A stretch of 64,000 nt of DNA from Phoronis australis (Eukaryota; Phoronida; Phoronidae). The notes under the pieces were generated by a model. That model saw only the letters and a list, made by a program, of their open reading frames with translations, did no database searches and was not told the DNA's origin. Positions 9,601 through 17,815 of the stretch are shown piece by piece. Within the stretch, counting starts at the first letter, position 1; each line of letters opens with the position of its first letter. The stretch is from assembly GCA_002633005.1 (NCBI GenBank), contig NMRA01000233.1:478180-542179 (forward strand), read 5' to 3'. Made by a program: the position numbers and the translations under genes.

Positions 9601-12417
9601 TGGTAGAAACCACTGAAACATTAAAAAAAGCAAATTTTAAGGATCGTTTTTGTTCGAAGCGTAATCACCAAAGTGTTCCGTCAGGTTCAGTTCTGTCCAT
9701 TTCTGCAGAGCTTCACCAAAGAAGGTGTCACTGTCCTCTGGTGCTGTACTTCGACGTTCAACGCGCCTGATGACGTCGACGTTCACAGCTGCAATCCTCT
9801 CAGAGAATGATTGGAACTACAATAAACAAAGCAAGACAAAATAACGCTAGACGCTGCAAGTGTATGACAGTGCAAGACGTTGAACCACAACACTTTAATA
9901 CTAATGATGGCAAAATGTTGTGCTATTATGCAATTCTTTTCAATTCAGGTTTAAAAAACATGTGTGAGACTATATGTGAGTGAAAATAGAGAGAACGATA
10001 CAAAACTGATCTTTCAGTTTAAACCTTAAAGTAGAATTCAACTTGCACTTTTTATCAGAAATCAGTGGTCTCAAATTGTTCCTTAATCCGAGGAATGATT
10101 TCCGGGCCATTGAAGAACCGACTCTTTGTTATTTCTTCAAACTAAGCTCATGCAATTTCAGGTCACATCGTGAGTATTTTTATGTAAATAGAACAACAAT
10201 GGATCAACTGAAATTCTCGGATATAATCACATCCTTTGTCAACGGAAACAGAAATGAAGTAAAATCAAACACAAATGACATCTCATATTTGGCATAATGA
10301 CCTTGATAGATTGTTGCACAAAGGATATAATCACAAAGGATGTGATTATATTTGAAAATTTCAGTTGATCCGCTATCGTTGTTTTATATACATATATATA
10401 TTCTACATTTCATCAAACAATAGTATCCTTAAGAGGATCTGGATCACCTCATTAAGTTTCAGATTTATTTGAAACGTGAAAGGCACAAAACAAGACCAAT
10501 TATATAATGGTAAGTGGCCTAAATCACGACAGTAAACACAGGTTTAATGACGCTTTAATTGTAAATTGTATTTTTGATGATGTGAACGGGTTGCCAAAAA
10601 TCTGCTATTTCATCTACTGGCATTTAATATAACATGATTTTTAAAGGTGTATCACAGACTAAATGCGTAGAGAAGATGCATTACCCGTTTCTAGATTTGA
10701 CAAATTGACTGAACTCTGTGCCACAAGCTTATTTCAAAAGAATCTGTCTTTTGTTGCAGTTTTGAAAACCCGCATTTAATGAGGTCCAAAGTTTCAGACA
10801 AGCATAGTGAGGACACATGAACAACCTGTTTTTACAGCACACGTGTAGATTAACAGGTTTTCTTATGTCCTAAAACAAAATAATGTCTTGGTGCATTCTG
10901 AAACCAGTCGCCACAACAACAATCGCCACAGTATCAGGTTTTCCGTGCGCAACTTTTGCTAACCACATGACTCTAAGTAGTTAAAGAGCATCCGCATATA
11001 CCACGCCCACTCTCATCCAGAGACTAAATTGGTGTCAGAATTTAGGTCAGTGTGATGCATTGGTCATGATCTTCTGTGTTACAAAGAATTTCTGTGTATG
11101 AAAAGTACATTCCCTTGACACAGCAGTGTATGATTAGATAGGAAATTTCACTCATAAGTTTTATAAAACTACCTGAAAAGCAGGCAACAAACGAGTTTTA
11201 AAAACAATTACTTAAAATGATGGCTACGTTCTTAATATTGTCGGCTGTCGGTCAGATAGATCAACCATCAGTTATATCAGAAATAAATAAATTATTGAAC
11301 AAACAGTGCTTTCTTAGCAGTTTTCAATATTCTGTTTGCCTTGCGACACTGACAGGACCACAGACTGTACTACATAGACCGCCAATTTTGTATACTCTCA
11401 ATGTACTAAATCTTTGATCGTACGCACAAGCTGTGACGGCACCTATTGTACATCATCTGCTAATCATGGTAATTTTCTGTCTGGTCGGTTGCTCGACCAC
11501 GCAAGCAAAATGTAAAGGCCTGAGCTTCCACAAGGTCCACAGACCTCTAAACAAACTTTGGAGCAGCAAACTAGTCACATGCGTCTCAAGGAAAGACAAA
11601 TTTTTCAATAGGAAAATGGTGTTTATTTGTACTTGGCCTTTCTCAGGATACATGTTTCACAGGAGGCTTTGGGCCAAATACTACTTAATTCTGTCTTCAG
11701 ATATCCTGTGTTTTTTACTTCTTTTTGATGACGTCATATCTCCTTTGCATGCAGTGTAAAAATGGCCAATTGCCAATTTGGGCAATGAACAAAGGACTGC
11801 TTGAAAAAAGTTGGAATAGGAGAGTGTATGTTTGATTTGGAAGAAATTAAAGACATCGACGGTCTCCAAAAGTGTCCCTCTATGACTATGTGCAAAACGT
11901 ACTTTAGCAATGCGACTTTGAAGGTTAATAAATGTAGGCCATAATTTGTCGAAAAGCTTCCGGCGTACAACGGGCCGCCTATCGATCAGAGCATCACCAT
12001 CTCTCCTGCGGCACTGGTTGGATATAACAGTCCCTGTCTCCCTCACATTTTGAGAACAAGGTAACTATAGTCTATACTGAATAATTAATGGGTCCCTTAT
12101 TCAATGGATGAACCTGGTTCTCAAAATCAGGGACTACTATATCCAACCAGTGTCCACTCCTGCTAAGTAGAGTCGCTGGACTGTCTAAACAGATCGAAAT
12201 AACCTCCCAGTCCTAGTCTTCATACAGCCAGCTGGCTGGCTAGGCCATGGCATGAATGATGAAGGCTCAGTCGCTCAGCTTGCCACCGGTTTTTCAGGTC
12301 TAAATATATCCGTTTTTAACAAAAGTGTTCATTGTAAAACAGATCAATAAGCCATATTTACAAATCACTCACTACAAATGTATTTTCATTCTTGTGGTGC
12401 GAAGATTTAGTCTTCAT
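433..12417 (-). CDS. UTP20: UTP20, small-subunit processome component (5' part of gene, 12 coding exons)
   Basis: UTP20 (DRIM) is a giant nucleolar HEAT/ARM-type scaffold of the U3 snoRNP/SSU processome, needed for 18S rRNA maturation. Twelve minus-strand exons were found by consensus splice sites and joined with compatible phases: 12417-12373, 9816-9669, 8750-8689, 8214-8144, 7109-6915, 6483-6399, 6098-6039, 4887-4648, 2722-2567, 2156-1944, 1721-1537, 647-433. They total 1675 nt, about 558 codons. Family-specific stretches include LNLTEHFG (about residue 60), LNQLVYHE, LVVQLARDLQLDFY, RNFAAESFAYLMRK (about residue 200) and LLFEMLRGVKSKFHSCT. Vertebrate UTP20 is about 2,785 residues, so about four fifths lies beyond the left edge. 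No transmembrane segment or signal peptide is evident. Family identity rests on remembered conservation, not on a search. The exon 11 donor is the least certain junction. Confidence 0.93.
1537..1721 (-). CDS. UTP20: UTP20 coding exon 11 (3' splice end uncertain)
   Basis: Acceptor tgtcttccag is clear; the exon encodes CLLPPLLNYCHE, then EEVLYFMTDLILHKTG. The donor is ambiguous. AAGGG|gttggt at 1537 gives phase 2 and joins exon 12 in frame, but it is a weak donor. TTG|gtgtct (1533) and ATT|gtaaac (about 1524) are alternatives that would need an extra small exon before exon 12. Confidence 0.75.
1944..2156 (-). CDS. UTP20: UTP20 coding exon 10
   Basis: Acceptor cctattattgcag, donor GCG|gtaagc; 213 nt, phase 0 to 0. 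Encodes 71 residues (about 355-425) beginning AVNDLLRTKGLPESCITVTL. It has alternating amphipathic helices typical of the solenoid, and is less conserved than exons 5-8. Confidence 0.87.
2567..2722 (-). CDS. UTP20: UTP20 coding exon 9
   Basis: Acceptor gaacattttcag, donor GAG|gtaggt; 156 nt, phase 0 to 0. Encodes 52 residues (about 303-354) including LKLLLIWVSHGSGSLVKSP. The L-x(2)-HGSG-x(3)-P motif occurs at this point in UTP20. The preceding intron carries a MITE (3295-3723) and a SINE (3783-4033). Confidence 0.9.
3295..3723. mobile_element. MITE-like element with ~100-bp inverted ends (UTP20 intron)
   Basis: The two ends of this 429-bp stretch are inverted relative to each other. Left GGGGGATTT...TTTTTCAAATGCATTATGGGAT matches the reverse complement of the right end, GGGGGTTTATCTG...TTTTTCAAATGCATTGTGGGAT, over about 100 bp with many substitutions. 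No ORF, no clear target duplication. Looks like an old non-autonomous DNA transposon. Confidence 0.75.
3783..4033 (+). mobile_element. tRNA-derived SINE with 13-bp target-site duplication
   Basis: A 251-bp element with a tRNA-like head: a box-A-like TGGCCTGGTTGATAAG, a T-arm/box B (GTGGGTTCAAGTCCCAC, perfect 5-bp stem), a body, and a T-rich 3' end. It is flanked by TAGTGCAACGGAT (3770-3782) and TAGTGCAACAGAT (4034-4046), matching at 12 of 13 positions. That indicates LINE-assisted retrotransposition. It lies inside a UTP20 intron, antisense to the gene. A 5'-truncated relative is at about 34.03-34.21 kb. Confidence 0.88.
4648..4887 (-). CDS. UTP20: UTP20 coding exon 8
   Basis: Acceptor tttgcatttcag, donor TTG|gtatgt; 240 nt, phase 0 to 0. 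Encodes residues about 223-302, starting QVHGLGRLLFEMLRGVKSKF, then HSCTEKVLPILLGKL. The GLGRLLFEM-x-RGV-x(4)-HSCT pattern is diagnostic of UTP20. The ORF reads on past the donor to a stop at about 4564; that tail is intronic. Confidence 0.94.
5870..5957. mobile_element. Short foldback element
   Basis: An imperfect palindrome with arms of about 28 bp (5876-5903 and 5924-5951; shared core GTTTTGARAACCAGTTTT) around CTCTACTGAATAACAGG. Related sequence occurs at about 12.06-12.15, 33.97-34.03 and 47.64-47.71 kb, so it is a dispersed foldback family. No coding capacity. Confidence 0.7.
6039..6098 (-). CDS. UTP20: UTP20 coding exon 7
   Basis: Acceptor tctctttgtag, donor GAT|gtaagt; 60 nt, phase 0 to 0. 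Encodes exactly 20 residues, VKDLSSLFDFMLAALQTSPD, continuing the LMRKV-S/K-D block of UTP20. Being symmetric, it could be skipped without shifting frame, but nothing here shows that it is. Confidence 0.88.
6399..6483 (-). CDS. UTP20: UTP20 coding exon 6
   Basis: Acceptor cctctctttcag, donor AAG|gtaaat; 85 nt, enters phase 2, leaves phase 0. Encodes LFSPLLGDQYKEYMRNFAAE then SFAYLMRK (residues about 175-202). RNFAAESF-hydrophobic-LMRK is one of the most conserved signatures of UTP20. Confidence 0.95.
6915..7109 (-). CDS. UTP20: UTP20 coding exon 5
   Basis: Acceptor tatctttgcag, donor AA|gtagga; 195 nt, enters phase 2, leaves phase 2. Encodes LVVQLARDLQLDFYKHFGKF and then a HEAT-like helix pair ending FLWRYLVRDIKDVYK (residues about 109-174). 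These are alpha-helical repeat segments, typical of the N-terminal solenoid of UTP20. Confidence 0.92.
7691..7784. repeat. 47-bp tandem duplication
   Basis: Two adjacent copies of a 47-bp unit starting CTAAAGTATTTACCCA (7691 and 7738) with a few substitutions, in a UTP20 intron. Confidence 0.85.
8144..8214 (-). CDS. UTP20: UTP20 coding exon 4
   Basis: Acceptor gtttttcag, donor GA|gtaagt; 71 nt, phase 0 to phase 2. Encodes ESIVSALLKHLKVENSMALQ followed by PLL and a split Asp codon. It aligns by eye with the UTP20 segment leading into the LVVQLARDLQ helix encoded by exon 5. Confidence 0.9.
8395..8640. repeat. Dispersed repeat family B (several copies)
   Basis: This stretch shares CAATTTC-x-GACAAAAG-x-x-ATTG-x-CAAA with copies at about 15.66-15.87, 21.38-21.57 and 41.12-41.30 kb and a fragment near 52.79 kb. 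The copies continue with a loosely conserved body, and several have a CACCAT-type end. Likely old non-autonomous elements; ends not resolved. Confidence 0.5.
8689..8750 (-). CDS. UTP20: UTP20 coding exon 3
   Basis: Acceptor ttggtttctag, donor GAG|gtaagtt; 62 nt, enters phase 1, leaves phase 0. Encodes NFRKEIQGQVQSLNQLVYHE after the split Gly codon. The SLNQLVYH core is conserved in UTP20. Too short to appear as a long ORF; found from the conserved core and the phases. Confidence 0.9.
9669..9816 (-). CDS. UTP20: UTP20 coding exon 2
   Basis: Acceptor ttgtttattgtag, donor G|gtgatt; enters phase 0, leaves phase 1. Encodes residues about 16-64, beginning FQSFSERIAAVNVDVIRRV and ending ELNLTEHFG. 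This is a hallmark N-terminal block of UTP20 proteins. The open frame runs past the donor to a stop, so the exon end is set by the phase needed for exon 3. Confidence 0.92.
12012..12152. mobile_element. 141-bp inverted-repeat element near the UTP20 promoter
   Basis: It begins CACTGGTTGGATATA and ends with the exact inverse TATATCCAACCAGTG. Next inside both ends is AGTCCCTG, then TTTTGAGAAC. The interior is related to the foldback at 5870-5957. It lies in UTP20 intron 1, about 220 bp downstream of exon 1 in the direction of UTP20 transcription. Confidence 0.8.
12373..12417 (-). CDS. UTP20: UTP20 coding exon 1 (start codon)
   Basis: Encodes 15 residues beginning MKTKSSHHKNENTFV, then donor gtgagtg; ends in phase 0. 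The pattern Lys-rich/His-Lys/ENT-aromatic matches the usual UTP20 N-terminus. With this donor (rather than gtagtg three bases earlier) the spacing to the FxxFxER motif of exon 2 equals that of the vertebrate protein. This is why the ATG at 12417 is preferred over the upstream ATG at 12472. Confidence 0.85.
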
Positions 12418-12445
12418 TTTTACAGTTTTAAAGTCATACAAATTT

Positions 12446-12472
12446 TCACATGTTCTCCTTGGTGGCCGCCAT
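12446..12472 (-). promoter_or_regulatory. Upstream ORF before UTP20
   Basis: The ATG inside the YY1-like element opens an 8-codon ORF (MAATKENM, then TGA), ending 28 bases before the UTP20 start codon. If transcription begins upstream of it, it is a short uORF in the 5' UTR. If it begins inside the element, it is not translated. Confidence 0.45.
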
Positions 12473-12475
12473 CTT
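12465..12475 (-). promoter_or_regulatory. YY1-like element at the UTP20 5' end
   Basis: On the minus strand the sequence AAGATGGCGGC lies 48 bases upstream of the UTP20 start codon. This is the YY1 consensus often found just downstream of the start site of housekeeping and ribosome-biogenesis genes. The location fits a TATA-less promoter of UTP20. The transcription start itself cannot be seen. Confidence 0.6.
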
Positions 12476-13060
12476 TGTTGTAAGCATACGAGCTGACATC
12501 TGGTGGAAATTGAATAAAGAGACCGAAAATGTCCAATCTACAGGTGTGACAAATATGAAGTAAATGGTGATATCAACGAATTCGTCCGCTATTCCGGGAA
12601 AAAACTTCTCTCCCAATTTGGGTAGAAACTTTATTATATTTCGGTGATGTCTGAGACAGAATTAAAAGGTTTTCTAGCTATGTTTTATGAAGGCTTGAAT
12701 AAAAGTCAACCCTGCCAACACCCTGACCCAAGGCAAATCACGATACGTGCAGGAGGGAATTTTGCTAAGTGTGATTTGTGTCTAAAGAAGCTGTGAATAG
12801 ATTTTTTGGTGTTGCAAGTGCAGTCATCTTGTCAAAGATCGATAAATTCGATGATGATTTACGAGATATCTGATAAGTGCAAGCCCGTCAAGAATTTCAG
12901 ACAGGTGGGTTTGAGAGTATATCAACAATACTAACCAATCATAAACAAGTACCTGTTTTAAAGGAAAATGGCGAGGAGGGCTTTCTAAACTGAAGTTGTC
13001 ATGTTGTGAATGCGCGAGTGTTTATTCTTTGTTAATTTCGGAGGTAAGTTTTGGAGTGGT
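12476..13060 (+). promoter_or_regulatory. Possible divergent promoter and untranslated first exon, donor at 13044
   Basis: About 0.5-0.6 kb upstream of UTP20 the plus strand contains AAAATGGCGAGG (about 12966) and then a strong donor, CGGAG|gtaagt (intron would start at 13044). A short plus-strand ATG ORF at 12969 stops after six codons, so any exon here would be untranslated. It may be a distal first exon of the rightward sif gene or of a non-coding RNA. This is inference from position and splice-site strength only. Confidence 0.3.
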
Positions 13061-16000
13061 GTATATTACGATACCATTTTAGTTTCAGACATTTATTTTA
13101 CAACGACGTTGTGCCAGTGTTCTGGACAAAAGACATTGCCGTAGTTCCTTTTGAATAGGCACTGCGCCAGACTGGGATTGGGATTGCCGAATGGGAATGG
13201 GAGTAGCCCAGTTTAACAGTCCGCCAGGCTTTGACTAAAAACTACATAGGCCTACACAAGTTCCGTGTCTAGATTCACCGATTCACTGTTAAGCCTGTAG
13301 AAGTGCGTCACTGTCACCTAACATTGTAATTGGTTGATTATATGTGTGGATTGGATATTGTACACTTACAGTTTGGTTTCGTTTGTTTACAAATTACAAT
13401 TTCAAACTTTACATAGCATTACCTAAATTTGCTTGACCTGCAAAAGTTTTCACAAATCTCAACTAGACAATACAGTGCCCTGTCCACCACTGGGCCTGTG
13501 ACATGTCAGTAACTAAGAACCATAGTGACAGACCCTGGTCAAAAAAAGCCTATTGTATGAGGCCTAGAAATAGAATATATTCCGTTGATTTGGTTATCCA
13601 TTATGTAAGCGCTGTCATTATGATATAGTGAAAGCTGGTATCTATCTAGGTGTTCCTACTATGTCAGGACCTATAGGATTATGATGAACTGTCAAACCCC
13701 AAAACTGTTATAACGTCCATCCCAAAACTGTTATAACATCCATTCTTAGCCTTTGACGTGTTACATTGTAAACATTTATCAAATGCAATATTTGTGTGGA
13801 GAATAGTTCTGGTTCCAGCAATGATGTCATCTGTCCCTTAAGTGTCTCTTTGAACTGCTCACTTTTAGTGAGCAATTTGTGCTTTGGCTCAACTAGATAA
13901 GCCACATACACAGTCATGCTGGAGACCTGTTTTCAAGTCATAAGACCTCAACCTGCAGATTTTTCTATATTTTTGTTGGCAACATTCAATTAGATAGCTC
14001 CTTCTAAAATATGCAGTATATATTTCATGTTGTTGTTTTCTTAAACTTTGGGTTGGCATCAAGTTTTTCAGGAAATTCATTTGAACATAAATGCAATTTT
14101 TTATAACTAAAATCTAAAAAAGAAAAATTCAGATGTATTTTTTACAAAAATAACTTGACATTCTGCATAGCAGAAATGAGTATCTTTTGCGTGGAAAATT
14201 TGGATAACCTTAGGTGGAAACTGTCAAAAATGTGTTCTGTGCACGTGAAAGTCATGGAAATGAAAGAAGACAAAACATGGAAATCCTGTGGACATTTATA
14301 TGAAGAATCTTGCAATTTGCAGATCGTACTATGAATTAGCAAGTTTGCTTTGGGACAATCATTGGCAAAATTACTTAAAATTCTTTGTGTAAGGAAAATA
14401 GTTATGGAAACGAAAATTTAAAGTCTCAGTTTGGATAATTTGTCTAATTTCAGGACTTTTTGACATGAAATTTTAATTTTGCTCTTACTTCAATTATTTT
14501 TGTTTCAAACTGAAGAATTTTTACCATACATCCTCTAAAATAGATGGCAAACAAAAACACAAAATTGTGTGTGTAGGAATCGTAAAATGACAATTTGTGA
14601 TAATTTTTATCATGCCGTGGCTACCTGTATATGGATGCAAATGTAGGATTTGCTCAATTTTTATGCCTGCATGGTTACTTCATTTTGCCTGAAAATTTCT
14701 AATGCTCATTTTTTCTTCAAATTTGGCCCTCGGTTATCGTCCACCCCTGGTTATTAAATGTGAAGATATCCAGATATACCGTACGGTATATATAAGTTTG
14801 GTAAGTGCCTTGAGAAATCAAATTGTAGATCACGCTCAGCTACGACCTTTCATAACCTTTCACATTTCATACAGAAAGGCTATGTAAGAATCGTGGGTGC
14901 TTTTGAAGATTCATGCTTTCAAGCATAAACCCAACTTAAGTGGTGTTTTAATTTTTAGAATATTTAATGTACATCATGAAGAATGAGAAGATTAATATCT
15001 TCGTTCAACGTCTTGAAGCGTCAAGTTCTAGTGCATGGAGGAAAATGGGTCATAAGCTGTAACTTTATGCTTGAAACACAAAAATGACTAATCGCAACAG
15101 ATTCACGACTGATGTTTCACTGCCAATCTACGTGTGTGAACCCTGTGAGTTTTCCCTATGAAATCCCATAAAATCTTCAACACGTATCATGTGCTCAAGA
15201 AACCGGCCAATCATGATTTCCAATTATGCCAGCGTGTTATCTTTTTCTGGTGGAAATAATAATTTCTCAGTCTCAGGATGCTCGTTTGTCTTTTTATCCA
15301 ATTAACTTAATCAATGTTTTGCTCTCGACTTTGAGAGTTGAGCGTGTGGAGTGGAACTGTAATCAATGAGCGGCAGTTAACTGCAATTGATCGTGCCGAG
15401 TTGAAGTCACGAGGTTTCGGAAGTAGCTCTCGATTTTATTTGTTTCTCGTTGACTTTCCTTTGACCATCTGGCTTGTCGTGTTGACTCAGTGGCTTGTGT
15501 CACTTCCTGGGTTTCATCGCAGGTATTCATGGGTAAGATAATGTAATTGAATGATTTCAAGGTCCTGTATATTTCAGAGGTAAGGAATAGCTTGTTGCCT
15601 GAAGCAGATCTCAAACGCACAGTTTTTATTGAGAGACGTACATTTCTCCTGTTGGGCCCAATAAAATCTCGCCAATTTCAAACAAAAATAATTGCCAAAT
15701 GACACTTTCTCTGTTTTTCAGGGGCTTAGAACTAACGTTGCTGCTAATGATCACAGTTTTTCAAATTGTCGTCTGTTTGGTAACTGTGGAACTTGAATGT
15801 AACAAAGTATCATTTACAAAAAATATGAGAAAAAATTTCACCCGTCTGCCATATTGCGCCCTAAATTGAGTTTACCGTATAATAATCTTGATTCCGTGGG
15901 CCATTATGAATGTTCAAGAGGTGCCGTGGTAGTTCTTTGGTCTTTTGAGCAGCACGTTAGTGGCAGGTCAGTTTGCTCGAAAACAAACAATTGTCATGAA

Positions 16001-17517
16001 AACTCGACTTCATTCTCTTGATGTAACAATCCGGGTGTTTACTAAAAACGACTTGGTGTGAAAACTTTCAGAGTGATTTGTTGCGAATGAGATAACTTAA
16101 GAACAATATGAGCATTTTAGCAATAAATTGTTTTTCATAATTTTTTTACAGTATCTGATCATTTAAATGTGTCTTGAAATGAATACAAATGAGTAGTCTC
16201 ACCTATCATAGTATTGGTAAATTCCTGTCATTTTAATGAAGTAATTGACCTTGTTAAAAATCAGGATTTAGTACAACCCAATTTCTAATTAAACATGCTC
16301 TGGCTTTGTTGTAATTTCAATGCCTACTAGATTTTTCCTATACCTACCCAATAGTAAACATTTATCTGTTGTCCCGTTTCATTGTTCAGACTCCTTCAAG
16401 CAGTTCAATTGGTTTACACACACTGAGTTGTCCAAAAGCTTTTTATCCAACCATCTCAGGGGTCAGTTGAGTTGAAAAAAGGTACATTATTCAAGTCTGC
16501 TAGGTCCTTCAATGAAGCAAACGTTTCATGAATAGATCAGTTACATTCTTTTTCTCCCGTTTTTAAATTCTGTGCCTTTTCAAAAGCATTCTTGTCAGTG
16601 GAATTTCAATGTCAGTTTTATTTATACATAGTGTACCAGTTGAGGTTCAAGAATAAAAGTAATGCATGTATTTATAGCGCTATTAAGTGACTTTAGTTGT
16701 TGTGGCCTATGGGTTTTAAATGGGTTTTCAGAATGTATTCTCAGGAGTGAATCTACCTGCCAAAGAATGGTTTTAGCACATGTGCCATTTTGCCTACCCT
16801 GGGAACATAAAGCTTGGTAAATGCTCAACAAGTAAACAAGTAATGAGAAACCTATCTGATACTGAGCTTATAACCTTGTTTCAATTTCTTTGCAAATTTG
16901 ATAGCCGTATCAAAATTCATTGACTAAACTTATCAAGTCTGTTGTATATCATTGGTGTCCAGGTTTCAATTGGCCAATTTAAGGTAACAGGCAGACAGGT
17001 AGGCTATGCGTGGACAAATCACTTAGAAGGTTTTTGGAAAGAAGTGGGTTGACTGTTTCTTGTCCAGTTGCTTTTTCATACACCGCCATTAAATACTTGA
17101 GAAATGCTAGTGTTTTTCTTATCATTTTTTCACTGGTAGCAGCTTTGCCGTTGACATGAACGATTACGTGGGCCTCATTTGGCGTTTTGGCTAGCACTTT
17201 TGTAGTGAGATGCTGTGCTTCAAAGGATACTCATGCACTCTGATGGATAGAGGGCTTTGTTTATTGTTGCATCAATCATCCATTGGTTTGACATCAATTT
17301 TCTGCATTTCAGACTGTGAGGGAATGAAATAATTATTGCTGAATATTACCCTAATATGGACAGAATATCTGTCTGGCTAAAATGTTAGCGTTTTTGTCAA
17401 ATACTGAAAAACTGCCAATGATGGGATCCTAAGTGTATAGGGCTTCTCAAGTGGGAATGGGATGGTGAGATTCAAATCTTGTCTGACTGAAATTTGTTGA
17501 CAAGCAGAAAGTTACCT

Positions 17518-17815
17518 AAGGCACCCAAACATTTACGAGTTCTGCACAAACCTGCTCTTGCGAGTGTGTAGTCCAAGAAATGGACAGTATAAATTTAAAT
17601 TTAAATTTACCAACCTGCGGATGTAACCATTTAGACAATTTATCCCGAGCAGATTACAATAACTTAAACGTACTGAAGCTCGAAACATGATCTAAACTCT
17701 CAAATTCGTAGGTTGGTAAACACGAAATTTTAAACTGTGGGCTCCTGTTTTTTGGACTGCACTCTAGAAAGTGCTGGTTGGTGTACTATTGTGCAAGCAA
17801 ATGTTTGGGTGCCTT
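17518..17815. mobile_element. 298-bp MITE with perfect 17-bp terminal inverted repeats
   Basis: It starts AAGGCACCCAAACATTT and ends with its exact inverse (17799-17815). Weaker inverted similarity continues about 110 bp inwards (for example TTTACCAACCT). The flanks GTTACCT (17511-17517) and GTTATCT (17816-17822) look like a 7-bp target duplication with one change. No ORF; non-autonomous DNA transposon of undetermined superfamily. Confidence 0.85.

Larger units (their letters stand above)
648..12372 (-). other. UTP20 introns
   Basis: Eleven introns of roughly 0.2-2.6 kb. Intron 8 (2723-4647) holds the MITE at 3.3-3.7 kb and the SINE at 3.78 kb. The intron before exon 7 is short; the one between exons 7 and 8 carries the foldback at 5.87 kb. 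Intron 1 (9817-12372) carries the inverted-repeat element at 12.0 kb. I see no further genes in them. Confidence 0.7.

Noticed and set aside
11433-11759. 108-codon open frame and its antisense partners (11453-12046)
   Set aside because: Overlapping open frames on both strands in UTP20 intron 1, no domain, partly inside a repeat element.
12446-12472. UTP20 start at the ATG in the YY1-like element
   Set aside because: It stops after eight codons and has no donor giving the phase 0 needed by exon 2; the ATG at 12417 matches the family N-terminus.
15338-15541. 67-codon open frame in a less AT-rich block
   Set aside because: No family similarity seen; kept only as a possible untranslated exon in the description of the non-coding stretch.
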